Of a stretch of 64,000 nt of DNA, positions 18,512 to 27,767 are shown in pieces (position 1 is the stretch's first letter; the number at the start of each line of letters is the position of its first letter). This DNA is from CBDDFN01 sp965227065 (GTDB lineage Bacteria > Pseudomonadota > Alphaproteobacteria > SPJN01), in the NCBI GenBank assembly GCA_965227065.1, contig CBDDFN010000013.1, positions 1 through 64,000 on the forward strand, in the 5' to 3' direction. The notes beneath the pieces were generated by a model. That model made no database searches, was not told the DNA's origin, and saw only the letters and a program-made list of their open reading frames with translations. A program made the translations under genes and the position numbers.

Positions 18512-19132
18512 TTCTTGCGGCGGGGCGGCGCTGTGGCGGCGCTCCAGCCCATCGAGAAAGGCGCGGATCGCCTCTTCAAACATGGCTTCATCATTGAAGG
18601 CATTGCTGCGTACCGCCTTGCCCAGATTGGGGTAGGTGTCGAAATCAAAGTCGGGCATTTGCGGTTTTTGATGGGCGCGTGAGGAGGCTGCGAACAAGGC
18701 CGAACCATAAGTCAGCTTCTCAAGCCCATCGAGCATGGTGAGCTGAATATCGACCGGCAAGGGGCATTGCCCGGCCCAGAAATCATAGGCGCGCAAAAAG
18801 ATGTGGCGGGGAAAATATTCCAGCAGCAAGGGCGCGGCATTGGGATGGCGCAGGATCGTCCGCCGGGTTTCGATACACAGGGCGGTGATTGTGTCGTCCC
18901 ACTTTTCACGCATGATGGTCGGCGGGTCGATCTCATTCAAAATATGAAGCGCGACTTCGGCCAGCAGATCGGCCTTGCCCTTGAAATGATAATAAAGCGA
19001 GGGCGCTTTCACCCCGATATGGCGCGCCACCATTTCGACGCTGAGCGCATTGAGCCCCTGAACGTCGATAATATCGAGCGCGGTATGTACGACCTTGTCG
19101 CGGGAAATGAGGGTCTTGGATGGACGTCCCAA
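18491..19132 (-). CDS. TetR-family transcriptional regulator
   Basis: A 213-aa TetR-type regulator. The N-terminal helix-turn-helix lies in about residues 12-58 (VVHTALDIIDVQGLNALSVE, then HIGVKAPSLYYHFKGKADLL). The C-terminal ligand-binding domain has no obvious subfamily signature and ends in a disordered tail. It is divergent from the TonB receptor, and the shared 169-base region has three 17-mers of the palindrome found in five other promoter sites upstream. Position and palindrome type suggest it is a local repressor relieved by a pathway intermediate and subject to autoregulation. This link is inferred. Confidence 0.93.
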   Translation of the reverse strand: MGRPSKTLISRDKVVHTALDIIDVQGLNALSVEMVARHIGVKAPSLYYHFKGKADLLAEVALHILNEIDPPTIMREKWDDTITALCIETRRTILRHPNAAPLLLEYFPRHIFLRAYDFWAGQCPLPVDIQLTMLDGLEKLTYGSALFAASSRAHQKPQMPDFDFDTYPNLGKAVRSNAFNDEAMFEEAIRAFLDGLERRHSAAPPQESANRVG

Positions 19133-19160
19133 AGGAAATTCCTTTCTTGCATCATCGTTA

Positions 19161-19177
19161 ATCTACGCAGCTTAGGT
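19161..19177. promoter_or_regulatory. TetR-type operator 6 (autoregulatory candidate)
   Basis: ATCTACGCAGCTTAGGT, with arms ATCTA/TAGGT and a 7-base spacer, lies 28 bases upstream of the TetR start on the minus strand. It is the weakest copy but has the same geometry. Confidence 0.5.
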
Positions 19178-19212
19178 GGAAAAATCCACCCGGTTGCTGC
19201 GCTCAATCCGGC

Positions 19213-19241
19213 TTGACAGGGGATAAATCTAGGGGTATTAG
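19213..19241 (+). promoter_or_regulatory. Candidate promoter of the TonB receptor
   Basis: TTGACA (19213-19218), a 17-base spacer and TATTAG (19236-19241). The -10 is buried in operator 7, a repression layout like that of the P450 promoter. Confidence 0.6.
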
Positions 19242-19243
19242 AA
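19227..19243. promoter_or_regulatory. TetR-type operator 7
   Basis: ATCTAGGGGTATTAGAA is a 17-mer overlapping the predicted -10 of the TonB receptor promoter. Confidence 0.65.
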
Positions 19244-19244
19244 T

Positions 19245-19261
19245 ACCTAGAGGTCTTAGAT
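19245..19261. promoter_or_regulatory. TetR-type operator 8
   Basis: ACCTAGAGGTCTTAGAT lies in tandem with operator 7, its centre 18 bases away and 41 bases upstream of the TonB receptor start. The near-two-turn spacing would allow side-by-side dimers. Confidence 0.65.
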
Positions 19262-19301
19262 AAAAGACCTGTGAGGATGGACAAGGGTAGGGGGCTCAAT
19301 C

Positions 19302-21725
19302 ATGGCATTGAAGCGGATTGGTCTGTGCACGGTCTCCGTGCTGGCAATGGTTTGGGCGCTGGGTGGATCGGCGGCTCATGCGCAAGAAGATGGCGGGTTA
19401 GAGGCCGAAGCTCAGGCCGAAGCTCAAACAGGGGCGGACGCTGTTGCCGCCAAAACCGATGACGACGCTCAAAGCGAAGCAGCGCCCACCCGCCCCAAAA
19501 GCCGTCTGGCCGACGAAATTGTGGTGACCGCGCAAAAGCGGGAAGAAAATGTCCAGGATGTTCCGGTTGCGATTGCGGTGTTTTCGGCTGAAACACTCGA
19601 TGCAAAAGGCATTGATGAGCCCATCGACCTCGCCCAGTTCACGCCGGGCATGTATTATGGCAGTCAGGTCAATTTTGCGATCATCTATCTGCGCGGGGTG
19701 GGCTCGGATGCCTTCCTGCCCGATTCGGATCCCTCGGTTGCGACCTATATTGACGGCATCTATTACCCGTTTGCCAATGGCCAGTCCCAAGCCTTCGGTG
19801 CGGTCGAGCGCGTGGAAATTCTGAAAGGCCCGCAAGGCACGCTTTTTGGGCGCAACGCAACCGGCGGGGCGATCAATGTCGTGACCAAGGCCCCCAATGT
19901 CGAAGAATGGGAAGCCTCGCTGCAGACCTCCTATGAAAGCTTTGACACGTTTAAAGGCCGGCTTTACGTCAATGTACCGATTGCCGACATTGCTGCAGTT
20001 TCGGTCTCGGGCATCTATCACACTGGCGACAATTACTATGAGGGGACGCGCGATAAAGGCCGTCTCGACCTGCCGCGTGAAATTTCGCAAGGCTTCCGTG
20101 CGAAGGCACGCATTCGCCCCATCGACACAGTGACGGTCGATGTCAGCTACATCAAATATCTGCAGAACGGGCTTGGTTCGTCCGCCATGCCCAATGTCGC
20201 GCCGAGCCTTTTGTCCCAGGCGCTGGGTATCCGGGCGGAAGAAGACGACTATCAGGTTGATGTTGATGTGCCCTCTTACTTCTCGCTCGACAATGAAGTC
20301 TGGTACGGCCAGATCGAATGGAACCCCCGCTGGTTCGATATGAAAATTCTTGCCAGCAAGCAGGACATCAAGACCGACAATAATTACGACTTTGACGGTT
20401 CTGACACGCCGTTCATCACCTTTGATGCGCGCGGACAGTTTGCCGATGTGAAAACCGCCGAAGTGCAGTTTCTGTCCAATGGCGAGTTCGGCCCTAAATG
20501 GCTTGAATGGATTGTGGGGGCTTACTATCTCACCCAGGAAACCGGCTTCCCGCGCAACCGGCTGTCGGTGGCCTCGCTTGATCTGAGCGATGGCGGCCTG
20601 TCGATCCCCAACCCGCTGGGCGGCCCGCCCTTGCCGATTTTCCTGCCCAATCAGCTGGTCAACTTTCTGGGCAATCTGCCTTTGCCGATCCCCGATGGTG
20701 TGTCGGTGGTTCTGGTATCCCTGCAGGAAGCTGAAACCTTTGCTTTCTATACCCAGGAAACCATTCACTTTACCGACTGGATCCACCTGACCCTGGGTGG
20801 CCGGTATCAGACCGAAGAGCGTGCGGTGATTGAATCAAGCTCCAATCTGGGTTTGCTCAATCAACAGGATATTGAATTGCTGAACTTCACCCCGGCGCCG
20901 CAGAAATCGAGCAACTTCTCTCCCAAAGTCAGCCTGGCGGTCGATGTGTTTGAAGATGCGATGGTGTACGGCTCTTGGACCAAGGGCTTCAAATCGGGAA
21001 CCTTCAACACCACGAACATTTATGATGAAGCCGAATATGTCGAACCCGAAGAGGTTACGACCTATGAGCTTGGGTTCAAATCAACCTGGTTCAACGGCTT
21101 GCTGACGGTGAATGGCGCGGTGTTCCAGAACGAAATCGAGAATCTGCAGGTGCTGTTCATCTCGCTGCTCGCGGGCGGGGCGGCGACGCTTGAAAATGCC
21201 GGCGAAGCGCGCATTCGCGGCTTTGAACTTGATTTCCAGGCAAGCCCCTTGCCGGAATTGCTGCCCGGTCTGGTCATCTTTGGCGGCGGTGCGTTCCTGC
21301 AGGGCAAATATATCTCTTATGAAAACGGTTCAGGCTATGACGAACAGACCGGCCTGTACAACAACGGCAATGGCGACTTTTCGGGCAACCGGACGACGCG
21401 CACGCCCAAATTTTCCGGCTCGCTGGGCATCAACCAGCTGTTTGATCTGGGTCCCGGCGATCTCGAAATCGGCGGCTCGCTCTACTATAATTCAGGCTTC
21501 TTCTATCAGGCGTCCAATACCGATATCTCCAAGCAGGACAGCTACATGATCGTCGATGCGCAAGTCAGCTATTTCCATCGCGACTGGGGAGCGCGGCTGA
21601 CCCTGTTCGGCAAGAACCTGACCGATGACCGCTACACTTACACCCAGTTCCATACTGATGCGGGTCGGCAGGATTATCTGGCACCCCCGCGCAGCTGGGG
21701 CATCCGCCTCAACGTGGACTACTGA
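19302..21725 (+). CDS. TonB-dependent outer membrane receptor
   Basis: An 807-aa TonB-dependent receptor for energy-driven uptake across the outer membrane. A signal peptide ends at AHA-QE (about residue 27) and is followed by an Ala/Glu/Asp-rich linker. The TonB box DEIVVTAQKREE precedes a plug domain (VERVEILKGPQGTLFGRNATGGAINVV region), and the barrel ends in a C-terminal aromatic strand (SWGIRLNVDY). GGGGG about 7 bases upstream of ATG 19302 is a ribosome site. Its promoter has two tandem TetR-type operators. The subfamily is the one abundant in Sphingomonadales and Caulobacterales for polyphenols, steroids and other large hydrophobics; the substrate is not readable from sequence. Confidence 0.95.
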   Translation: MALKRIGLCTVSVLAMVWALGGSAAHAQEDGGLEAEAQAEAQTGADAVAAKTDDDAQSEAAPTRPKSRLADEIVVTAQKREENVQDVPVAIAVFSAETLDAKGIDEPIDLAQFTPGMYYGSQVNFAIIYLRGVGSDAFLPDSDPSVATYIDGIYYPFANGQSQAFGAVERVEILKGPQGTLFGRNATGGAINVVTKAPNVEEWEASLQTSYESFDTFKGRLYVNVPIADIAAVSVSGIYHTGDNYYEGTRDKGRLDLPREISQGFRAKARIRPIDTVTVDVSYIKYLQNGLGSSAMPNVAPSLLSQALGIRAEEDDYQVDVDVPSYFSLDNEVWYGQIEWNPRWFDMKILASKQDIKTDNNYDFDGSDTPFITFDARGQFADVKTAEVQFLSNGEFGPKWLEWIVGAYYLTQETGFPRNRLSVASLDLSDGGLSIPNPLGGPPLPIFLPNQLVNFLGNLPLPIPDGVSVVLVSLQEAETFAFYTQETIHFTDWIHLTLGGRYQTEERAVIESSSNLGLLNQQDIELLNFTPAPQKSSNFSPKVSLAVDVFEDAMVYGSWTKGFKSGTFNTTNIYDEAEYVEPEEVTTYELGFKSTWFNGLLTVNGAVFQNEIENLQVLFISLLAGGAATLENAGEARIRGFELDFQASPLPELLPGLVIFGGGAFLQGKYISYENGSGYDEQTGLYNNGNGDFSGNRTTRTPKFSGSLGINQLFDLGPGDLEIGGSLYYNSGFFYQASNTDISKQDSYMIVDAQVSYFHRDWGARLTLFGKNLTDDRYTYTQFHTDAGRQDYLAPPRSWGIRLNVDY

Positions 21726-21769
21726 TCTGGCCGCTTACCCAGCGTGTCTGTTCTCAGCCAAACCGCGTG

Positions 21770-21804
21770 AAGCCCGCGCCATTCCCCCCCTGGCGCGGGC
21801 TTTT
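21770..21804 (+). terminator. Rho-independent terminator after the TonB receptor
   Basis: The 11-base stem AGCCCGCGCCA (21771-21781) pairs perfectly with TGGCGCGGGCT (21791-21801) around a C-rich loop, followed by TTTT. It closes the receptor transcript before the enoyl-CoA hydratase gene. Confidence 0.85.
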
Positions 21805-21897
21805 GGTATGCGTGTCCCCGCCCCTCACCAAGAGGGGCGTTGCCCGCAAAACCCACCGGACATAGTGTCAGGGTTCAGCATTCAAATGGGGGGTCCG

Positions 21898-22683
21898 ATG
21901 GACTTTGTCACAACCCAGATTGAGGGGCCGCGCGCGACCGTCACGCTCAACCGTCCCGACAAGCGCAATGCGCTTAGCCTGCAAATGATTGAAGAGCTGC
22001 GCGACACCGGCCGGGCGTTGCAAGAGCAGCATGATTTGATGACGGTCATTGTCACCGCGAACGGGCCGTTTTCCGCAGGCGCTGATCTTAATGATCCGCG
22101 CGGTCAGGCGGGCCGGCATGCCACCATGCTGGAGCGCCGCCACGCTCTGAAACTGGGCGGCGATATGTGCAAGGCGTTTGAGGATATAGAGGCTTACACG
22201 ATCGGTGCGATTGAAGGATATTGCATCGGTGGCGCCTCGTCGCTGGCCGCGTCGCTCGATTACCGGATCATGGGCCGGTCGGGTCATATGCGACTGCCGG
22301 AAATTCCGCTGGGTATGAATATGAGCTGGCAGACCATTCCCCGGCTGGTCGCCCAGATCGGCCCGCAACGCACCAAGCAATATGTCATTCTGGGCGAAAA
22401 GGTTTTCGCCGATGACGCCCTTGCCTGGGGGCTGATTGAAGAGATTGCCGAGGATGGTGAAGCGCTGGCCCGTGCCGAGGCGCTGGCGGTGCGGGTGGAA
22501 GCCCTGCCGCCCATTGCAGTGCGCATGTCCAAACAATCGGTCAATGCGGTGGCCAATGCGATCAATCACACCGCGACTTTCATGGACCGGGATCAATATA
22601 TGCTCGCCACCTCAAGCGAAGATTTCCGCGAGGCGGTTAAAGCCTTTCTTGAGAAACGCACCCCGTCCTTTAAAGGCAATTAG
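21898..22683 (+). CDS. Enoyl-CoA hydratase/isomerase family protein
   Basis: A 261-aa crotonase-fold enzyme acting on acyl-CoA thioesters. The N-terminal MDFVTTQIEGPRATVTLNRP and the first oxyanion-hole loop (GPFSAGADLND) are typical, and the second is in EGYCIGGASSLAASLDYRI. At the catalytic acid positions LPEIPLGMNMSW carries a Glu, so hydratase activity is plausible. ATG 21898 follows GGGGGG at about 6 bases; ATG 21886 would add MGGP. It stands alone between the TonB receptor terminator and the desaturase gene. Confidence 0.9.
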   Translation: MDFVTTQIEGPRATVTLNRPDKRNALSLQMIEELRDTGRALQEQHDLMTVIVTANGPFSAGADLNDPRGQAGRHATMLERRHALKLGGDMCKAFEDIEAYTIGAIEGYCIGGASSLAASLDYRIMGRSGHMRLPEIPLGMNMSWQTIPRLVAQIGPQRTKQYVILGEKVFADDALAWGLIEEIAEDGEALARAEALAVRVEALPPIAVRMSKQSVNAVANAINHTATFMDRDQYMLATSSEDFREAVKAFLEKRTPSFKGN

Positions 22684-22775
22684 TCCCGCCCCATCAAAGG
22701 ATCGGGGACCGGTGCCGCACAGCGTCTAGCTTTGTCAGTCATGGGCGAAGACCCGGACCAAGACAGGGGACGATG

Positions 22776-23654
22776 ATGAACGACGGGGTTTTGAATGATC
22801 AATACAGGATCGGTGATGACGGGCTGACGCGTCAGGCAATGGCCTCCATTGGCGGCATTGCCTGGGGCACGATTGGTTTGCTGCTGGGCGCCTGGGCCGC
22901 CTTTGGTGCGGTGTGCGCGGCTGTGGTGATGGACGCCTTGCCGATCCTGGCCGGGACACTGATCAACGGGGTGCTGATCTATTTCATCTACACGCCGATG
23001 CATGAGGCGGTGCATGGCAATTTTCAGGGCAAGGTGCGGTCGGCCAAATGGCTGAATGATTTTTTCGGCACGCTCAATTCGGTGCCATTGATCCTGCCTT
23101 ATCACTGGCACAAATATACCCATCTGGCGCACCACAATTCGACCAATGAGGAGGGGCTTGATCCTGATCACTGGATGGCGGTGCGCGGGGTGGGGCCGAT
23201 CGTGTTTCGCAGCCTGACCGTCGTGCTCGGCCATATGGCGTTTTTCCTGCAAAAGCAGGCAGGCCGGGTGACGCGCAAACATCTGATCTATGGCTGGCTG
23301 GAAGCTGCGGTCACCTTCGCCATTATGGGCGCTTTGATCGCGTCGGGCCTGTGGCTTGAGGTTTTGTTGCTGTGGGTGGTGCCGCAATTTCTGGGCTTTG
23401 CGCTGGTTGGCTTCTTCTTCGACTGGCTGGTGCATGTGCCGCACAAAGAAACCGCGCGGTTTCGCGACACCTCCATGTTTCGCTTTCCCGAACCGCTCGA
23501 TACGCTGATCTGCTGGCTTTATCTGTGGCAGAATTATCATCTTATCCATCATCTGTTTCCGCGCCTGCCGTTTTACCGGATGCGCAAGGTCTACCGGCTG
23601 ATGGGCGATGATCTGGCCGAGCGAAAGTCAGCGATTTATCGATTTGGCGTATGA
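22776..23654 (+). CDS. Membrane fatty-acid desaturase/hydroxylase family protein
   Basis: An integral-membrane diiron enzyme of about 292 aa. It has the three His boxes of the family: HEAVH near residues 76-80, HKYTHLAHH near 112-120 and HLIHH near 255-259. These are embedded among hydrophobic segments (about 25-75 and 175-215). ATG 22776 fits AGGGGA (22765-22770) better than ATG 22773. It may desaturate or hydroxylate an acyl chain or isoprenoid; electron donors such as the ferredoxin at 35.3 kb are possible. It converges with the COG3687-type gene across a shared bidirectional terminator. Confidence 0.85.
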   Translation: MNDGVLNDQYRIGDDGLTRQAMASIGGIAWGTIGLLLGAWAAFGAVCAAVVMDALPILAGTLINGVLIYFIYTPMHEAVHGNFQGKVRSAKWLNDFFGTLNSVPLILPYHWHKYTHLAHHNSTNEEGLDPDHWMAVRGVGPIVFRSLTVVLGHMAFFLQKQAGRVTRKHLIYGWLEAAVTFAIMGALIASGLWLEVLLLWVVPQFLGFALVGFFFDWLVHVPHKETARFRDTSMFRFPEPLDTLICWLYLWQNYHLIHHLFPRLPFYRMRKVYRLMGDDLAERKSAIYRFGV

Positions 23655-23656
23655 AC

Positions 23657-23690
23657 CAAAAAAGGCGCCTCGCGTGAGGCGCCTTTTGGT
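23657..23690. terminator. Bidirectional Rho-independent terminator
   Basis: AAAAGGCGCCTC (23660-23671) pairs perfectly with GAGGCGCCTTTT (23676-23687) around a GCGT loop, with A- and T-runs on both flanks. It serves both converging genes. Confidence 0.9.
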
Positions 23691-23711
23691 TGAAACCGAT
23701 AGGGCGGCGGA

Positions 23712-24620
23712 TCAGGCGGGCTTGTAATCCAGCGCCATGATTTCGGCCATCTTGTCATGGTCAAGCGCGAGCACATCGCCGCCTTCATGTTCAAACCGGC
23801 GCCAGCCATATTGGATCTTGTTCTGGCTGTCATTGGCCATGGGATGGTTGCGCGGGTGATAGCCTTTCTTGAACACCGGCAGCGCGTTTTTGACGAAGCG
23901 CAGCAGCATGACCTGGCAATAAGCGAATTTGGACAGGCCCTTGAACGGGTTTTTCCACCAGCCTTCCTTGGTCATCATATGCGTGTAGCATTTGTTGGTT
24001 TCCATCGCGATGTGCAGCAGCGTCACCAGCACCATCCATTTGCGATACCATTCATGCTTGCCGAACAGATATTGATAGACCTCAAAGGCGGTCGCGCCAT
24101 GCTCGACCTCTTCGACCTGGTGCCATACCCACAAGGCCTTCATCACCGGATCAGCGTCTTTGAACCAGCGCTCATAATTGTCGAGCACGATCATGCCGGC
24201 CAGAAAGGTGAAGGTCTCATACCCGGCGGTAAAGCCGACCAGCTGTTTCAGCCCGTCCTTCTTGGCCTTGTTTGAAAACCATTCCCGCGCATGCGCATCA
24301 TGTTTGGCGACCTTGGGATATTTGTGCGCCATGAACTTGTTATATTCGATGAAGTTCTTGGCGTGATGCGCTTCCTGGCCGATGATTGCGGACATATCGC
24401 GCAACAGCTTTTCGTCTTTGACATGGGGCTTGGCTTTGGACAAAGCGCGGATCAGGTAGCGTTCAAAGTACGGCACATGCACGCCCAGTGCATTCACGAA
24501 CATGGAAAATTCAGGACAGGTCCGGCTCCATAACGGGTTCTTGTTCTGAATGTCCTCGAAATTAAATTCGAGCGGACGGACCGGATAATTGTCCATCGGG
24601 TGTTCTGCAAATTCGGTCAT
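23712..24620 (-). CDS. Predicted metal-dependent hydrolase (COG3687 type)
   Basis: A 302-aa protein of the COG3687/PF10118 'predicted metal-dependent hydrolase' group. The long helical pattern with EXXH-like pairs (IGQEAHHAKNF near residues 80-90 and WHQVEEVEHGATAFE near 165-180) looks like a ferritin-type carboxylate-bridged diiron site. The true reaction of this family is not established. A palindrome (24705-24720) matching one upstream of the 27768 operon lies 85 bases upstream of its start, suggesting control by the adjacent MalT-like regulator. A diiron oxygenase role is inference. Confidence 0.78.
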   Translation of the reverse strand: MTEFAEHPMDNYPVRPLEFNFEDIQNKNPLWSRTCPEFSMFVNALGVHVPYFERYLIRALSKAKPHVKDEKLLRDMSAIIGQEAHHAKNFIEYNKFMAHKYPKVAKHDAHAREWFSNKAKKDGLKQLVGFTAGYETFTFLAGMIVLDNYERWFKDADPVMKALWVWHQVEEVEHGATAFEVYQYLFGKHEWYRKWMVLVTLLHIAMETNKCYTHMMTKEGWWKNPFKGLSKFAYCQVMLLRFVKNALPVFKKGYHPRNHPMANDSQNKIQYGWRRFEHEGGDVLALDHDKMAEIMALDYKPA

Positions 24621-24704
24621 CGAAACCTCCCATCAAGGCCGCGCGCGGGTGGCCCGCGCCTTCTTCGCTTGATGGCACAATGACGAATTGATCATGGGAA
24701 AGCG

Positions 24705-24720
24705 CCGAACTTTCGGTTGG
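24705..24720. promoter_or_regulatory. Candidate MalT-like regulator site A
   Basis: CCGAACTTTCGGTTGG matches 14 of 16 bases of site B at 27684, and lies 85 bases upstream of the COG3687-type gene start. Confidence 0.6.
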
Positions 24721-24758
24721 GCGCTGCGATGAAACACACTTTGTTTTGAATTGGATAA

Positions 24759-24787
24759 GAAAAAATCACCCCATCAAAAGGTGGGGT
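24759..24787 (-). terminator. Rho-independent terminator of the MalT-like gene
   Basis: Read on the minus strand, ACCCCA (complement of 24782-24787) pairs with TGGGGT (complement of 24768-24773), then GATTTTTT. It starts 6 bases after the regulator stop codon. Confidence 0.75.
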
Positions 24788-24792
24788 CTTGG

Positions 24793-27567
24793 CTAGATCA
24801 ACTCTAGATCGCGTGCCCGGGCCACAGCCGCGGTGCGGTTTCGCACGCCGATCTTGGAATAGATATTATGCAGGTGCCATTTCACGGTGGGCTCTGAGAT
24901 GAGCAGTGCATCGGCGAGTTGCCGGTTGGCCAATCCCGACCCGACCAGTTTGAGGATTTCAACCTCTCGGTCGGTGAGCGGCTCAAGCAGGCCCTCATCA
25001 TCCTCACTGTCGGAAAGCACGGCATCATCGGGATTTTCGCCTTTGAGCAGGGCTTTCAGGCGGCGCTCAAAAACCACTTTCTGATCAAAGCTTGCGCCCA
25101 GGTCGGTGTCGGAGCGGCGCTCATGAATAGCATCAAGAATGGCGAGCACAGGCTTGCCTGCCGACACAATCGGCCAGGCGTGATTTTCCTGTGCGGCCAC
25201 GGTCAAGGCCCGGTCCAGTTCGCGCGCCGCTTCAATGTCGCGGCCCGATTGCCACAGCCCGACCGCTTTCAAGGTTTGCAAAGTCAGGGTCTGCAAGCCC
25301 CGCCGGTCGGAATTGGCGGCACTGATCAGGGTCGACAGGATCGGCACCGCATCGCCGGGTCTGTCATCGGCAATCAGCAGGCGGGCTTCGACAACCCGCA
25401 AGGCCTCGCGCATTGGCTTTTTGGTGTCGGCGGTGACCATCGCATGATCTTTGTTCGACAGGTCGGCCCTCCGCACGGTTTCATACGCGCCTTGCTGATC
25501 GCCGGCAAACAGTTGCAACACCATCTCTTCGATAGCGAGCATCACATAAAGGCGGGGCTGACGGGTCGACAGGGCAATGTCCTGGCCGTGGTGTAGAACC
25601 TTGCGCGCCGCTTCGATCCCTCTGGTCCAGGCTTCAAGCCGCGCTTCGTTTCTCAGCGCGATGGCGAGCGGTTCCACCGGACCAAACAGGCTTGAAAAGC
25701 GTTTGCCGTGACGCAAATGCTCTTCGGTCTGATCAAACTGGCAGCGCTGGGTCGCAATCTCGGCATTGGTCAGCCCCGCCATGCCGACCAGAAAATCATA
25801 ACCGCCTTCGGCATGGGCATTGCGGCGCGCACGGTCTGCATGTTCCTGTGCGGTCGACAACCGGCCCATTTCGGTATTGGTCAGCGCGTGCAAAAAATCT
25901 GCCCACACGGTGGCGTAGACCGACCCGGCCCGATGGCCGTAAGTGTAAGCATCCGCCGATGTCCGGGCCGCCCGCTCAAGATCCTGGCTCGCCAATTGCG
26001 CATAGCTCATTGTGTTGGACACTGACGAGATCATAAAGGGTTCGGTTTCGGGCAAATCCTGGCGCATGGCGAGCGCTTCGGATTGGCCAAGCGAAATATG
26101 ATCTTCGCACACATGGGCGATGCATTGAATTGTGCGCGCCATGCGCGAATAATATTCCCGGTCTTCGTCATCGAGCGCCCAGATCTTGCCGCCATCCTTG
26201 TCGATCTCCGACAGGACATCGGCGGACAGATCAAGCGCGATGGCCGTGTCACGCGAAAAGGCGCGCGACCAGGCATGGCCCAGCACGATATCAGGTTTGG
26301 ACCGCCGCCATTTTTCGGGCAGCCGCCGCATCCAGTCCAGAATGGTGTGATGGTCGCCATAATATTGCGCCACCAAAGGCGCGCGGTCGGCAATCAGATC
26401 GGCGGCCTTGGCATAGTCTTCGGCCTGCAACGCATATTGAATGGCCTCGGTAATCTGGCCATTGTCTTCGCACCATTTGATCGCAGTGTGGCAAATCTTT
26501 TGGTAGCGGTCGGGCTCGGTCCGTTTGAGCTCAGCCGCCAGAAATTCCGCAAACAGATGATGATAGCGGAACCATTCCCCGGTCCGGTCCAGCGGGATGA
26601 TAAACAGATTGTTGCGTTGAAGATGGCTTAACATATCCGCCGATTTCGGATGGCCTGAGACGGCCTTGCACAATTCGGCATTCATCCGTGCCAAGGGGGC
26701 AGTACGCAGCAGGAATTTGCGCGTCGAATCAGGCTGGCTTTTCAGCACGCTTTCCACCAGATAGGCGGTCAAATCCTTGTCGCGGCCCGAAAAGCTGTCG
26801 ATCAATTCAGTGGCTGATCCGCGATGGCGGCGCAGCGCAATAGCGGCCAATTGCAATCCTGTTGGCCAACCCTCAGTGGTGGCCACAAGCCGGTCAAGAT
26901 CGGCGGATGGCAGTTCAATATCGTGCAACTGACCCAGAAACTTTTCCGCCTCTTCAGAGGTAAAGTTGAGATCATCCTGGGTAATCTCGTTCAGCGTTCC
27001 AGCCACCCGGCGGCGCGCGAGATCAAAGTGCAGATCAGTCCGGCTGGCGAAAACGAGCCGCAATTTCGGTGGGGCATGGGCGATCAGCGCGTTCAAAAAG
27101 CCGATGATCGTGTCATTGGTGATGTGCTGGACATCATCCAGAATGATCGCGCAATCGCGATTGATGGTGGTGATTTCGCTGAGAAGAGAGCGGAACAAAG
27201 CCTCATGATCGCGCAATACACCCGATTGCAAAAGCGCCATTTCGCGTTCGGCGAAGGGCTGGGTGATGGCGTTCATGGCGGTGATGAAATAGGTCGCAAA
27301 GACCGAAGGGTCATCATCATCGGCATCAAGCGACACAAAGGCGATCCGGCAATTCTGACTGCTTAATTTTGCGGCAATCTGAGATATGAGCGTTGATTTA
27401 CCCGACCCGGCGGCTGCCACAATCGACATCAGACTGACGTGTGATTTGTGATCGGCAAATTCGCCGATCAGATCGGTGCGCGGCAAGGCGCGCGCATCCG
27501 CTTCAGGCGCATGCAGCTTGGTTGCAATCAATCGTTCGCGCAACAAAGGCGCGTTCTCAACAGACAT
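24793..27567 (-). CDS. MalT-like LuxR-family ATP-dependent transcriptional activator
   Basis: A large (924-aa) STAND-type regulator. Walker A AAAGSGKSTLI lies at about residues 51-61 and Walker B in CAIILDDVQHI. A long helical, TPR-like region follows, and the C-terminus is a LuxR helix-turn-helix (LTDREVEILKLVGSGLANRQ, ending TAAVARARDLELI). Such proteins act as inducer- and ATP-dependent activators. I start at ATG 27567 (MSVENAPLLRERL); an in-frame ATG at 27711 would add 48 residues unlike the family and run through the candidate operator at 27684. It is divergent from the YCF48-RND operon, which it probably controls. Confidence 0.93.
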   Translation of the reverse strand: MSVENAPLLRERLIATKLHAPEADARALPRTDLIGEFADHKSHVSLMSIVAAAGSGKSTLISQIAAKLSSQNCRIAFVSLDADDDDPSVFATYFITAMNAITQPFAEREMALLQSGVLRDHEALFRSLLSEITTINRDCAIILDDVQHITNDTIIGFLNALIAHAPPKLRLVFASRTDLHFDLARRRVAGTLNEITQDDLNFTSEEAEKFLGQLHDIELPSADLDRLVATTEGWPTGLQLAAIALRRHRGSATELIDSFSGRDKDLTAYLVESVLKSQPDSTRKFLLRTAPLARMNAELCKAVSGHPKSADMLSHLQRNNLFIIPLDRTGEWFRYHHLFAEFLAAELKRTEPDRYQKICHTAIKWCEDNGQITEAIQYALQAEDYAKAADLIADRAPLVAQYYGDHHTILDWMRRLPEKWRRSKPDIVLGHAWSRAFSRDTAIALDLSADVLSEIDKDGGKIWALDDEDREYYSRMARTIQCIAHVCEDHISLGQSEALAMRQDLPETEPFMISSVSNTMSYAQLASQDLERAARTSADAYTYGHRAGSVYATVWADFLHALTNTEMGRLSTAQEHADRARRNAHAEGGYDFLVGMAGLTNAEIATQRCQFDQTEEHLRHGKRFSSLFGPVEPLAIALRNEARLEAWTRGIEAARKVLHHGQDIALSTRQPRLYVMLAIEEMVLQLFAGDQQGAYETVRRADLSNKDHAMVTADTKKPMREALRVVEARLLIADDRPGDAVPILSTLISAANSDRRGLQTLTLQTLKAVGLWQSGRDIEAARELDRALTVAAQENHAWPIVSAGKPVLAILDAIHERRSDTDLGASFDQKVVFERRLKALLKGENPDDAVLSDSEDDEGLLEPLTDREVEILKLVGSGLANRQLADALLISEPTVKWHLHNIYSKIGVRNRTAAVARARDLELI

Positions 27568-27683
27568 TCCTCGCCGTCCCCACGCTATGCCCCCATAGCG
27601 ATATTTTGTGTGACGCAGCGGGCTGTTTTCGAAGAGGCCCACCCCGTTCGAAACCCTCGTACCCCAACCTTGTCCCGACCATA

Positions 27684-27699
27684 CCAAACTTTCGTTTGG
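27684..27699. promoter_or_regulatory. Candidate MalT-like regulator site B
   Basis: CCAAACTTTCGTTTGG is a 6-4-6 inverted repeat, 69 bases upstream of the YCF48 operon start and 117 bases upstream of the regulator start. It is the best-formed of three similar sites. Confidence 0.65.
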
Positions 27700-27767
27700 G
27701 GTCACGTGCAAAGACGCTTCCTAGGTTTGAGCCAACAACAAGGCTTTACGAGCTGGGGGTTTTTGAT

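Noticed and set aside
19398..20786. 462-codon minus-strand open frame opposite the TonB receptor
   Set aside because: Shadow of the receptor coding frame, with no domain pattern and no ribosome site.
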